Assembly (NCBI RefSeq): GCF_000764305.2
Contig: NW_025939426.1
Coordinates: 65,957-129,956 of the forward strand
DNA from: Hyalella azteca
Taxonomy: Eukaryota; Arthropoda; Malacostraca; Amphipoda; Hyalellidae
Direction: 5' to 3'
DNA: 64,000 bases
The position numbers and the translations under genes are program-made. Every line of letters begins with the position of its first letter. Positions within the stretch are counted from its first letter, which is position 1. The notes under the pieces were generated by a model. The model made no database searches. It was not told the origin of the DNA and saw only the letters and a list, made by a program, of their open reading frames with translations. This document shows positions 1 to 12,000 of this stretch, piece after piece.

Positions 1-30
1 GTAGTAAATATAACATCGATTTTACAGTTG

Positions 31-254
31 AATATTATTAGGCCACGAGGGCTGCTGTCGATTCTAAATATATTGAATTTTTACAGCTTTTCGTGCGTCT
101 CAGACATGCAACTCACTGCTCCAATCGTTCTGTGCTTAACCGCCCGGCCACCTTGCCAATTTCAACCGAAACATTCGCGGTTTTCTGCGAGATTCAAACC
201 AACAACTCACGACTTTGGTGCTCTGCTGAACTTGCAACTAGTGCTTGGCCACAT
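31..254 (-). repeat. Degraded copy of dimeric tRNA-derived SINE
   Basis: In reverse orientation the stretch has the same order of blocks as the copy at 23582-23823: a partly lost first tRNA-like head near 190-254, a second head whose box A reads GGCCGGGCGGTTAAGCA in reverse complement, a degraded box B, and the AGGCC-containing 3' body next to an ATT-rich end near 31-42. Many substitutions make this an old copy. It explains the 92-codon open frame here, which is not a gene. Confidence 0.65.
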
Positions 255-1480
255 AAGTAGTTGCAATAAACATCATTTAAACATTACGAAAACATTTTAT
301 AAATAAGCATTACTTTGATGCACAATCACACCTATATAACAAGTATTTTAATAAATTTCATTGAAACAAGGAATCTATGATGAAAATCAACTGCTAAACA
401 GCGGCAAAAAGCGTCGAGTGTCAGCTTACCGACAAACTAAAGTGAGGAACAAGTTCTTGAAGCCCGACACCGGACGTTCCGATTACAGCAAACATATTAG
501 TAGATATTATCATCATAGAAGCAATAAATATGTTCTGGAACTTCAGTATGCTTCGCTAAAATGAAATGATTGGTCAAGCTTGATTAGAAATTTTATACAT
601 ATAATTTCATTCTTTTTCAACGCAGATAGAAAGAAATATGAATTCAAAAGGCCTAAGAGGTTCTCACTTTTGCTAAAGCTCAATTGTTCTCGAATCGAAG
701 TCTACTACAGCGTTGCCAGCGATATGAAATCGGAAACGAATGCTTGAATGATCGGCAAGATGCGACTTCCATGAGGATTACATCGTAAGATTAACTTAGA
801 TTCCTTCCATCAGTCCCATGGTATTGCTGATAAAAAACAATGGAAATATTCTCAGAACATTATAATCTTAAATTATTAATCTCTACGGTAAGCATTCGAA
901 TCCAAAAAGGAACTCTGTATTGTTCCAGGTGTAAAAAAAATCATCCGATAACGTTTTTTAAACAAAATTTTCCGAGGTTACCATTCGGAATATATAGAAA
1001 CGTCAACGAGAGCAACTCACATTTGTCTGCCATGATTTATATATTATAACCAACTATGTCGTTCAGCAGTCAGAGCTCGTAGCAGCACAACCACGCACGG
1101 TGCAGTCTGAACGTCGTCTGTCGTTGACGGGGCACGGGGGGCGGGGCTGCCGGTTGGTTTTGCCAGTATCTCGGAGACCTCAGTCGTCGGTCCACGCAGG
1201 GTCCTCAAGATTGTAAAAATCTGTGTCATTACCATAATATACTTTATAGATCTAATAAAAATTTATTTAGCATCGTAACTTTGAATTGGTCAATTATTGC
1301 TTTCATATCCGCCAGGCCAGAGTTTCAAAAAACAATTTTCATGTATAGAATAGAATAGAAAATGTTTCAAAATTAATTATATTCGTTCATACACGAGTTA
1401 TGTTTTGAATTGTTTGCTAATTTGCTTATAAATGCAACAAGTGTGTAACTCATACAATGAAATGAGCTAACCCGAGGTTT
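255..1480. other. Intergenic stretch, no gene seen
   Basis: AT-rich DNA with only short open frames, none with a recognisable motif or splice pattern. A brief GC-rich patch lies at about 1080-1160 without a supporting gene signal. Confidence 0.5.
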
Positions 1481-1530
1481 TCAATAATTCTTAAACGATC
1501 GTCGAGAATAATACTTCCCCGACCCGTGAC

Positions 1531-1726
1531 CGACAGCTTTTATCACCATTTGCGACAGACGATGCATACGATCGACAGCATTCATCACCATTTGCGATAG
1601 ACGATGCATACGATCGACAGCCTTCATCACCATTTGCGATAGACGATGCATACGATCGACAGCCTTCATCACCATTTGCGATAGACGATACATACGATCG
1701 ACATCATTCGTCAGTATTTGCGATAG
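1531..1726. repeat. 42-bp minisatellite, about 4.6 units
   Basis: The motif CGACAG recurs at 1531, 1573, 1615 and 1657, and a diverged CGACAT at 1699, an exact 42-bp period. Units contain CATCACCATTTGCGA and GATGCATACGATCG. Because 42 is divisible by 3, one minus-strand frame stays open and reads a repeating 14-residue unit (RMHRLSQMVMKAVD). Without a flanking exon signal or domain this looks like a by-product of the repeat rather than a gene. Confidence 0.85.
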
Positions 1727-4700
1727 ATCGACCTTGCTGATTGTCGTCCTGCAGTTCTTACGTCGCTGATCGCGCACGGACAATTGGCTTAGCCTCAGCC
1801 GCTCATTGAACTGATGAATGCAATACAACTGTTGAATACAACTCAATCATACTCTATTGTCTTTTAATAGATCAGCATACTGATAGTTGATGGGAACGGA
1901 CATTCCAAGGCCAATTGAAACTATAAATGACATAAAAGTTCGTCTTCATGTTTTTTTAATATAATCGCATTGTTATTTTGTCAACACATTATAACAAATG
2001 TCGATTACTATTGATCGGTTCACAACTTTAGGCTCACATGCAAATATTCTTTCTAACTATAGAAAAAATGATCTCCAGAAGAATCAATCACAAATAAAAA
2101 AATATCTTACTTTTCGAATCAACAAAATCCAGCGTAAATTGAAGCGAAAGCACTATTGGTCTCAGGTCAACAGATAACGAATTAGATGAACGTAAGTAGT
2201 TTCGATATAATCATGCTTATCTTACAGAGATAACTATTAGCGTGTAAACAAGGGCCGAGTCTTCGCATGGCTTGATTCTTGCTGAGTCATATCATGTCTT
2301 ATCTATTGTTACCCTAATTGTGCAAGATTTTGTACGAGACTTCGTACGCCTGTGTTTTTCGTGAGATTTTTCGTCCCAGAAAAAATATATTAATTTGTGA
2401 TGATGAACAATGGAAATTTTCTTCTGAAGTATTGTTAAAACCAAATTTTTTCCAATGTTGAATTTTGGTAAAGTTAAGCTCATATACGATGTTCTTTAAT
2501 CTGCATTGCCTGTTAAAATTAAGCAGAGTACCAATATTTGAGAAAGAAAAATGCCACGCAGCATTTTCCTGTTCAATATTGTGTTTTCATGAGAAGCAGC
2601 AGAAAGTTCTAATCGTACATTTGAATGGACAATATATAACTTTGAATTTATATAGCTTGGCTGAAGTTCTAAAAATTGAGTAGGAAAAATGGATCATAGT
2701 CTTCAATAAGCATCAAGCCGCCGTTGACTAAGCTTCACTTCCTAAAATTCAAGGTTTCATTATTGACCTAATTTTTGAAATTTGTCTTGGAAAACTCATG
2801 CATTCAAATGATGACTTGATGGCCTCATACTCGTGAGCGAAGTAATCATATCAGGACAACTGCTAAAAATGAAATTACCAAGTCACGTTCAAGATAAGAA
2901 GAATAGATACCGTCAATTATTCAGAAGATAGCAGTGCAGGTTAGAGTTCGTATCTCACGTACACGAGATAAGAAATCCTCTCTTAACACATGTCGGGCTA
3001 CGATGCCATAATTTCAGGGTGATACGAACAAATAATCATTAAATAAATCGGGACAGGATTATAATGCTGGTGAATTTAGAAAGGAAAAAAAGTATTGAAA
3101 CAGCCTAAAGAGAAAGATCATTTCATTCATGGAGAACCTCTATTGCAGGCTTCACCGAAAACTGGACAATTTACTAATTTGCGACTTTATGAATTTGTGT
3201 AGAGCATAACTCAACTTCTTGTAATATGAGCAAGAGATTTGATTCACCACCAAAACTTATTAGCGATTGAAATGCCGGTTTTTATGGATTAATGAAACTT
3301 GCTCACAGTGGCGCGTCTTTCCTTAGATATAATTTCATTCACCTTTTAATACATCATGATTTAATTGCTAAACGCATTATAAATATTTTTATATTCATAT
3401 GCAACAAGGAACAACTTTTGTAGTTGCAGAAATTATTGCTACTTTTAGGAGCTAATTTCTAGGAATTCATTTACGTAGCATATTTACAAGGCGAGCAGCA
3501 GCACTGCTTCGGCCAGACACGTGGAAAAGACGACGTCGGAGCGAGCATCGCATTATCCAGAAACATGGGTGACTAGTTAGGTCAGAATTTGGAGGTGATA
3601 ATACTTGAAGAGTACATGATTGGATCAACTGGAACTGATCGTTTCATTAATAATCTACACAACATTATTGGATCGAGCAAGGGCTCCGAATAGATCGAAA
3701 TTGAATGTACGAATCATATCTTGAATTCCACCCGCCCGCCGTCCGTCCTCACACTCTAGCGACATTAATAATTATGATTTTAAAGATATGACAACGCATA
3801 AATAATCACTTATTTTTGGAAGGGCACGAATAAATAACAAAGTGACTAATGATTAATGAGATGGGAATATTTGTAAAATACGAAGCACAAGGTAAAACTG
3901 TACGTTCAATTAATATTTGTAAAAGATGGTCTGAACATAATCACTGCAATTCTTGTTCTGCACAAAATACTTTAGAAGAATTGTTCGAAGATCACAGGTT
4001 TCAAGTAAGAAAATAAATATATATCTGTTATTTTAAAATAATACACATTTTTATTTTCAAAAATATATTTCAAATATGCATGAATACTGAAATTGAAGCG
4101 ACTGATTACTTATCGCGGAGCTCGAAACAAGATTAATAAGCGCGATGAAGGATAGGCAACTTCAGTACAATCAGATAGTTGAACAAAATATGATTTTAAC
4201 ATCAACTTCAAGTTTTTCAGAAGCAAATAGAGGAGTAAACAAGCTTCAGAAACGCACGGTCTTTCAAGTAAAAAATACTATAATTGCTTGTATTAGACAG
4301 ACAAGCACGAGTAGTGAAATGAATCAAAAAATGTGAAAGTAAAAATCAAACCTGGTACACCGTACATGTGAGGGATTTTTCTTTAGATAAACCCTCTTGT
4401 ATAAGCTTAAGTACAGTTTTCTTTCACCAGCAGTTACTTCTCCTACAGACAATAAACAAACAAGTGCGTTTCCACAGTTCAAATCAACACCTAAACAAAC
4501 AAATGCTGGACTAATCATAGAATAAGTTCATTTCAGTACTTGAGAAAGTTAAAAGCAAAACAGCACAAATCAGGACAACGGAGGGAAGTTCACATAAGGC
4601 CCAAAATGATCACGGTAATCTATGTTTACTTAATAACCTAAGAATTAATATATTATCCCAGTAAAGTTGTACTAGAGACACTAGACTAGAGTTCAGAACC

Positions 4701-4897
4701 GACATCAAGTGAAGCCCATATAAACTTAATCGAACAATTTGTGAAGCCTGGAACAACTTAGGAGCAATTGAGATACAGGAAAAATGAAATCTAATTAATG
4801 ATTCTCAGTTTCGTACTGCGATTCATTTGTGTAAAATCTGTTGAAAATGGCATTAAAAAAACGATCTATCTCGCCTTTTCAAATCGTCGCTGAAAGA
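1727..4897. other. Downstream flank and possible 3' UTR of KIF14
   Basis: No convincing coding exon. On the minus strand the last KIF14 exon stops at 4898, so its 3' UTR must run down into this stretch. A minus-strand AATAAA is visible at 4050-4055, but nothing proves it is the poly(A) signal used. The rest is plain AT-rich DNA. Confidence 0.4.
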
Positions 4898-6012
4898 TTA
4901 TGCTAATTGGAATATTAATTTATGAATTCCCGGAAGAGTTGAGAGTCGAGTCGGTGACATCAAAGTGGACTTCTTGCCCAGCTTTTGCTGAGCGACGGTT
5001 GGTGAATGCCCTTCAGAGCCATTCAGAGGGCTGCTTTTCACAGAGAACACTTTGACCAGAGAGGAAACTCCGTTTCTATTCGATTCTTTTCCTGTAGGGG
5101 TACCTTTTCGCGGTGTCTTGGGGCGTTCACGGCTTCCGGCAGTGAGTGTGTCACGAGCATTTGTTGTGATAAGACAAGGAGGGGTTTTCTTGGAGGGACT
5201 GATCTCAATCCGTACTGAACGCAGTACATGTCGAGTCTGTTTTGGATCTCGAGCAGCAGGAGATGACTTATTACGAGGAGAGGCATTTTCTTTGCCATTA
5301 GAGATGGGCCTATCTTTCTCATTTCTCAGTGAATCAAAGGCATAGTCTTTATTGTAGACTGAACCGTAGTAGTCCATTTCCTTAAAAAGTTTGAGCAGAG
5401 TACTGTCTCCATCATCTTGATTTGACGACTTTGTTGCACTTGATACTTTCAAGTCATTTTCTTTTGATTTTTGCTCACCTTTCGAAGCGCTAGAAGTTTG
5501 GTCATCGAATTTCGCGCTAGTTATACGTTTGGGAGAATTTACACCGTTGCTCCCAACGATAGGAATCTTTATAACTCTCTCCGGTTCTGAGTTCGGTTTG
5601 CTTTTGCTGCTACAATCCCGCGAATTCATTCCATCAGCATGTTGAATCGTTATTGTTGGAACATTTTGTCTGGTATCATGAAAAGTTCGCGACAATTTTT
5701 GCCCATTTGTGTAATTGTTGTTGACAATATTTATACGGCTGAGTTCAGGTTCTTTCTTTTCTCCACAATTGAGCAAATGCGAAAGAAATTTTAAAGCAAC
5801 TTGGGCTTCAGAAGCGGCTGAATGAAACTCATTGATGACTACGGTCTTATCTGTGGAATTTGAAATCGATTCGTTGGCGCGGGATGTGGGTAGCGAGGGA
5901 AGACTAGTGAGACGTTGACGAAGAATTGGTATAAATTCCAGAGTTCCTTCTAAAGGCCACTCTAATGCCTCACAAACTTCCGGCAAACGGCGTTCACGAT
6001 CCGAGGCACCAT
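4898..6012 (-). CDS. KIF14: KIF14 last coding exon: C-terminal tail and stop
   Basis: Residues 1416-1786 and the TAA. Begins [20 protein letters not shown]. The middle is polar; the last 150 residues are basic and rich in SP/TP sites ([23 protein letters not shown]), typical of mitotic kinase substrates. Acceptor TATCAG. The C-terminal tail of mammalian KIF14 binds citron kinase; whether this tail does is not visible from sequence. Confidence 0.92.
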
Positions 6013-9000
6013 CTGATAGAAAGGATATCGTTGGAAAGCAGGTTACCACATTGACATATACTGAACTATACACATTTACTAGTCTACATTCATGTATTAG
6101 GCTGAATACTTGAGGTATTAGGCTGAAGACTCGAGCAGAGGTGCTCTAGTCTTGCGTGTGCTCAATGAAGAAAAAACAAATCTACATAAAACACATACAA
6201 TAATGAGGAAAGGCAACCGAATTAGAGAAGAGCGAGGGAGCTCTTTACCTGCGAACGCAGCCGCGACATTTTGAAGCTGTAGCAACAACTGTAAGAGGTG
6301 AGGGTAAAGCTGCTGAGCATCTGAGATATTTAGTCTCAGTTGCACCAGTGACAGCGTCTCGTCTCCTCTAGGAGGCATGACAGACACAGCAGCGTCGAAC
6401 ACTCGAAGCAGCTTGGACTGCAAGCTTGACGCAGCGGTGTTAATGTCACTTCCTCCACGACAAAAACTGCAACAACCAATGTTAATTAGCTAAATTTTGT
6501 GAAATCATTCCAGTATTTGATGCCAAACTCTTTTTACTAACGTTCCGAAGTTTACTAAAAAATGACAAAATTCCTGGCTAGGAGCTCACCGATTTTGAAG
6601 TTGCGCCACAGACCGAGCGGTGAGGAGGCTCTGCATGGCGCCACGGTTCACCGCCGACAGCACTGCTGCACACGCTGCGCAGTCTTCACCACATGTTTCT
6701 GCTCAGCATTATGTCAGTGACAAGCTCGAGATCAGTACGTAAACCGATGAAATAAAAACATACTGCACATCTATGAATATTAGTAAAACTCCAACGAACT
6801 ATGCCTGATATAGGTATTGTAGCAACAGTCAGTTGCTACAATAGCAACAACAATAATCAGTGTAGCAACAGTTTTCCATATAGTTCATGAATGCGAAGTC
6901 TCAGAGATAAAACCTTCGTATGGATGCAGACTAACGATTCCATCATAAAACTTCAACCTTAAAAAGAACAAGAAGCTTGATAGTGGCAGTTTTCATTTTG
7001 TAGTTGGAAATGATGACGATCAACATTAACCTGGCGATACCATCCAACATTGAGATCTCAAAAAAAACGGTTCAACTAATTTTTATGATATCAAATTTAG
7101 AATAGGAAATTTACTACAAACTAATGAATTAGCAAGTGTTGGACGCTTCAAAACATCACGTTCAGAGCGGGTAAATAAAATGAAAAACGATTAGGTATTT
7201 TGAACTGAAAAATGGCGAAGTTTGATTACATAAGAAAAGTAATCAAACGGATAGAGGAAAAAATCATAGAGCCGCAGAGCGACGGTCGGCGTTCGAAGCG
7301 AGCCGTTCCGTGAGTGAGTGGCTCGGGTGCACTCTGAGGGAACATAATTACAGTCAAAAATAAATACTCACGGAGCAACGACCAGCGTCCAATGATACGT
7401 ATCGTGGCTGGGTGGCTTGGAGTAGTTGAAATAAGTGCAGTCAACATTCATAGATAAGAATATAGAGGCTTGGTGGCTTAGGGCAGTTAAAATAAGTGCG
7501 GTCAACATCCACAGAAACGTACCGTGGCTGGGGGGCTTAGAGCAGTCAAAATAAGTGCGGTCAACATCCACAGAAACGTACCGTGGCTGGGGGGCTTAGG
7601 GCAGTTGAAATAAGTGCAGTCAACATCCACAGAAACGTACCGTGGCTGGGGGGCTTAGGGCAGCTGAAATAAGTGGACTCCTGAGCTAGTCGCAGCAGCT
7701 GCAGCGCCGCTAGCGCCGACACCAGATCACGGCCGAGTCTGCACGCCGCGGTACAGGCCTGACTGCTGGCACGCCTGCTGCCGGCCTTGACACACTGCGC
7801 CGAACACAAAAGCGTGTAATATAAATTAAAAAAAACAATAACAACTACGGATAAATATAGTAAAAAATTACATAAAAGATATATATTTATTGAGGTTATA
7901 TTTCAATCTTATGCGCAGAAGGCAGATACAGTGTATTAAAAAAATCAGATAGTAGTTTCATCAGTCCGGTAAAGGAAAACGTAATAACTTATACATTCTT
8001 CGTTTTCTTAAAGAGTTGGCTCAGCTTCGTCAAAGAAGTCTGTGGTAGTGTCATGAGAGAAATATTGCGTGGATATAATTATTTCAAGTATGGATATAAT
8101 TAATTGACAGATTGAATTGCAATATTAAGTACACACTCATTCTAAAGACGTTCCTAATAATATGATGATTTTATCTGCCTAAACAATAATGATGGATGGA
8201 GAATTATAATATTTACTAACATGATGGGCGAATTTATTAACGGAAAAAATGTTTATAAAAAGTCTACCAGCGTACCTGGAATAGCGACGTGAGCGCCGAG
8301 TTTGTGGCGACGAAAGCATCAACAACGATCTCCTCGAACGCTGGCACAGCCTCGTTGAGTTCGCTTACGTTTGGCAGCGATTCATGCAACTCCTTGCTGT
8401 CAGAATTTGTATTTCCCATTTTGTTCGTTTCTTTGGAATTAGAAGATACAGAAGCATCGCTGTATCGCTCTCTCCTGGCGGGGTTGCGAAAATGCCCGGC
8501 GTTCGAGAGAGGAACGCTTAGCAAGTTAGCGAGCGACACACGTAAACATCGTACGTCCGCCACGGAAGACACCATGAAGTCTTGGAAGTATTGTAAAGCG
8601 CTCTCAGATAAACTGTTCTTCAGGTCATCTTGGGCGCTCTGAAATGGGAAGAGAGAGGTATGATGAATTTAAACAAGCAAACACTAAAGAGAAGAATTCA
8701 AGCAAAAAAAGACGAAAGGCTCAATTAAAAAGTAATAACTTATATCAAGCAATAGTAGGCATGAAATTTAATACCACCACAAATAAGTATTGATGGTAAC
8801 ACAAGAGTAGAGAGACCTGCTGGTAATCAAGAAGCACGAATAGAAGTGTCAGTGTGCTTCCAACGCAACTACGAATCTTACCGAACGAAAGTAGCACAGA
8901 CCATAAATAAACACAGACCAGCATCTCACACAAAGTCCATAAACAGAGACCAGCATCTCGCACAAAGACCATCAACACTGACCAGCATCTCGCACAAAGA

Positions 9001-12000
9001 CCACAAACACTGACCAGCATCTCGCACAAAAACCACCAACACTGACCAGCATCTCGCACAAAGACCACAAACACTGACCAACATCTCGCACAAAGACCAC
9101 AAACACTGACCAGCATATCACACAAAGTCCATAAACAAAGACCAGCATCTCACACAAAGACCACTAACACCGACCAGCATCTAACACAAAGACCACAAAC
9201 ACTGACCAGCATCTCGCACAAAGACCACTAACACCGACCAGCATCTAACACAAAGAACAAACACCGACCAGCATCTAACACAAAGAACAAACACTGACCA
9301 GCATCTTATAGTAGAGTAGCACAGCGGTGTTGAGGGCGGTAATCACAAGGTGCTGCCCGCAACAAAGGGCTCCATCGTCCTGTAGGGCGGCGATGCAGCT
9401 GCTGGCAGTGCCGCGAGCAGAACCAACTTCGCACAGCGACGATCCTGGCAACAACAATGATATAATAACCAGGGGAGTGGAGACGGAAAAACAATAATAG
9501 ACAAAATTCAATTCGGATGAAATGAACGTGAAAAAATGCGACACACAAAGCTTAAAAAAAATCTGCGATACTTTAGTAGTTTCACTTACTTGACTTCGCT
9601 GGCTTGGTAGTCAAGTTTTTGAGGCCTGAGACGTACACGAAGCTGTGATCCAGAGACGAGTTCATGGTAGCATTGAATGAGACGTCGGAGTTACAGCTGA
9701 CGTTGAGGCGGGCCGGCGAGGGGAAGCATCCAAGATCCTCGGACGTACCATCCCATTCAATCATAGACATCACTTCTGTTACAGAACTGCGACCCTGCAT
9801 CACGGGAAATTAGGATCAAAGTTAGGAAGAAAACGGGAGCCAACGATTGATAACTACTTTAAGGAAATTTATGCGAGACTACTACAATGCTAGTAACAAT
9901 AATTGCATATTATCCTACTTTAATACTTGTACATGGGCAGCACTGAAGAAAGATTTAATTAGAACCACAGCCTTGGATCATCATACATAGTTGGCTCTCT
10001 TTCTCGCTACTGTAAACCTTGGATGACATACAAAGCGTTTCTTCTATTAGACACCTGAACTTAAAAACTGTCATAAAGTTAATTCATTAACTCCTAACGC
10101 GGTATGTATAAATTATTAGAGGCTCATTCAAAAGCTTACTTCGTAACTATGACATCTGAAGATGTGGCTAAAGAATAATTTATGTGATTACAATATTGTT
10201 AAAAGTTGATAACAAGTATTACTTCTTAAGTAATTACAGGTTTGCTGAAGAGGAATCTAGCAAAAGTGATTAATTTCTTCTTGATTGCTTAACAAAAAAT
10301 AATGTTATTTAGTATTGAAGAAAATGTTAGTTTTTAGAATAAAAATAGTTTATAAAAATAGTCAAGTACCAGCAGTAGGAGAATATAAAAATAGAGCCTT
10401 ATTGTAGAAAGAATATAAAAATAGAGGCCTAAAATAGAGCGTTATAGTAATTGGATTACGGCTGTATACTCGTGACTGACAGATGGCAAGTCTTGCAGGG
10501 CAGTGAAGAGTTCTGAGAACTGAGCAGCAGTGAGCAGCGCACGCAGCTGCAGTTCTGAGTGGCGCACCAACACCCGCCCCTTGCTGCTACGCTTCGCCAG
10601 CACCTCCCGCTGTGCCACGAAACTCTGCACTCACAATACCAACAATATCATGGGAAATGTGTTCAATTCTGAAATGTTTCGCTCAATGAATGCAATGTAA
10701 AAAAATGTCAAAAATTTTAACTGGGGTAAATCCTCTCAAGTGTAAAATGTTTCAACATGTAAAGCCAGAAGTAGAGTGAATGTCATTAATTGAATTTTAT
10801 TGAATAATAATTTTTGGAACTAACGTGCACGTATTATAGAGGAGTTCAGTTCAAAAGCCGTAACGCGAGCACTTAAAAGCAAAAATTAATTATTGCAGGA
10901 GGCAATATGCAAATCAGTCGGCAATCTCTGTAATTTTGAGCTAAAAATATCTACTGCCATCTTTGTTACGTACTGAATAAGAAAGATAAAACACTTAGCC
11001 ATTAAGATTAGGACAAAGCGACTTTGAATATTAGCCTAACTTATAAGAAAAGGTAAGATTCTGATGGATTAGAATTCTTGCTTCAAATAAGAACCTATGT
11101 CAGGAACTCACCATTGGAACAGCATAGTTTTCAGATAAAGCGTTGGCACGCCGGACAGAGAAGAGAAGTTCGATGTCATCGAGAGGCACCTTATCTTGGG
11201 TGTGAGCGGCCTCAAGCTGGCACACAGTCTCGTTCAGAAGCTCTTCCTCAATCTGAAAAATTTGACGAGTTAGTCAAATTAGGCTTTGGCTCTAGTAAGA
11301 ACTCGACGGGATGAAAAATATTGGTACGTAAATGCTAAATAAAGTAATAAAAATAATAAGTAAATAGAATAAAAAAGAGTAAAGCGAAAGACTGCCAGCA
11401 ACGATTGGTGACATGTATAGTTTGCTGAGCAGTCCGCACAACCTGAAGAATATTAGATATGCTCAATACACTTGCTAAAATTACTTGAAGGAAGTTGAAA
11501 AGAAAATCAGTATTTTGAGTCTTCTTTGACAATGAATAGGTACTATTTTATCTATTTAAATACTTATGCATTTCGCAACGGAACATCAGCTTAAAACTAG
11601 TGAAAATTAGAGCTAGGCTTCACATAATTATTTTCATTAAAGCTAAATCAAAAACCCTCACTTTCTGAGAGAAGTTTGAATCTTGTGGAGCCTCATACAA
11701 CGAAATTTCTCCGACAGTTTTATCTAAATCGTCACAAGAAGATCCTGCATTAAAGTTTCGTTCGTACTGCTGCAGTCGCTCCTGTAGTCCCATCTTTTCG
11801 ACCTGCAGACGATGCTGCTGCAGCTCTGCAGTCATTCTGCAGCTTTCTTGTTGCTCCTGCAACATTGACAAGGACGAAATTATAAGGTAATAGTATTTAT
11901 TCCACGCTCGTCGCCAGAAAACAAGGGACGACTGACATACGAGTATCCTATATTCGTATTTGTATCATAAATACATCTCTTCGATACCCAATTGTAATTT

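Noticed and set aside
8745..9157. Minus-strand frame rich in Cys/Val/Trp
   Set aside because: It is the 32-bp intron repeat read in rotating frames.
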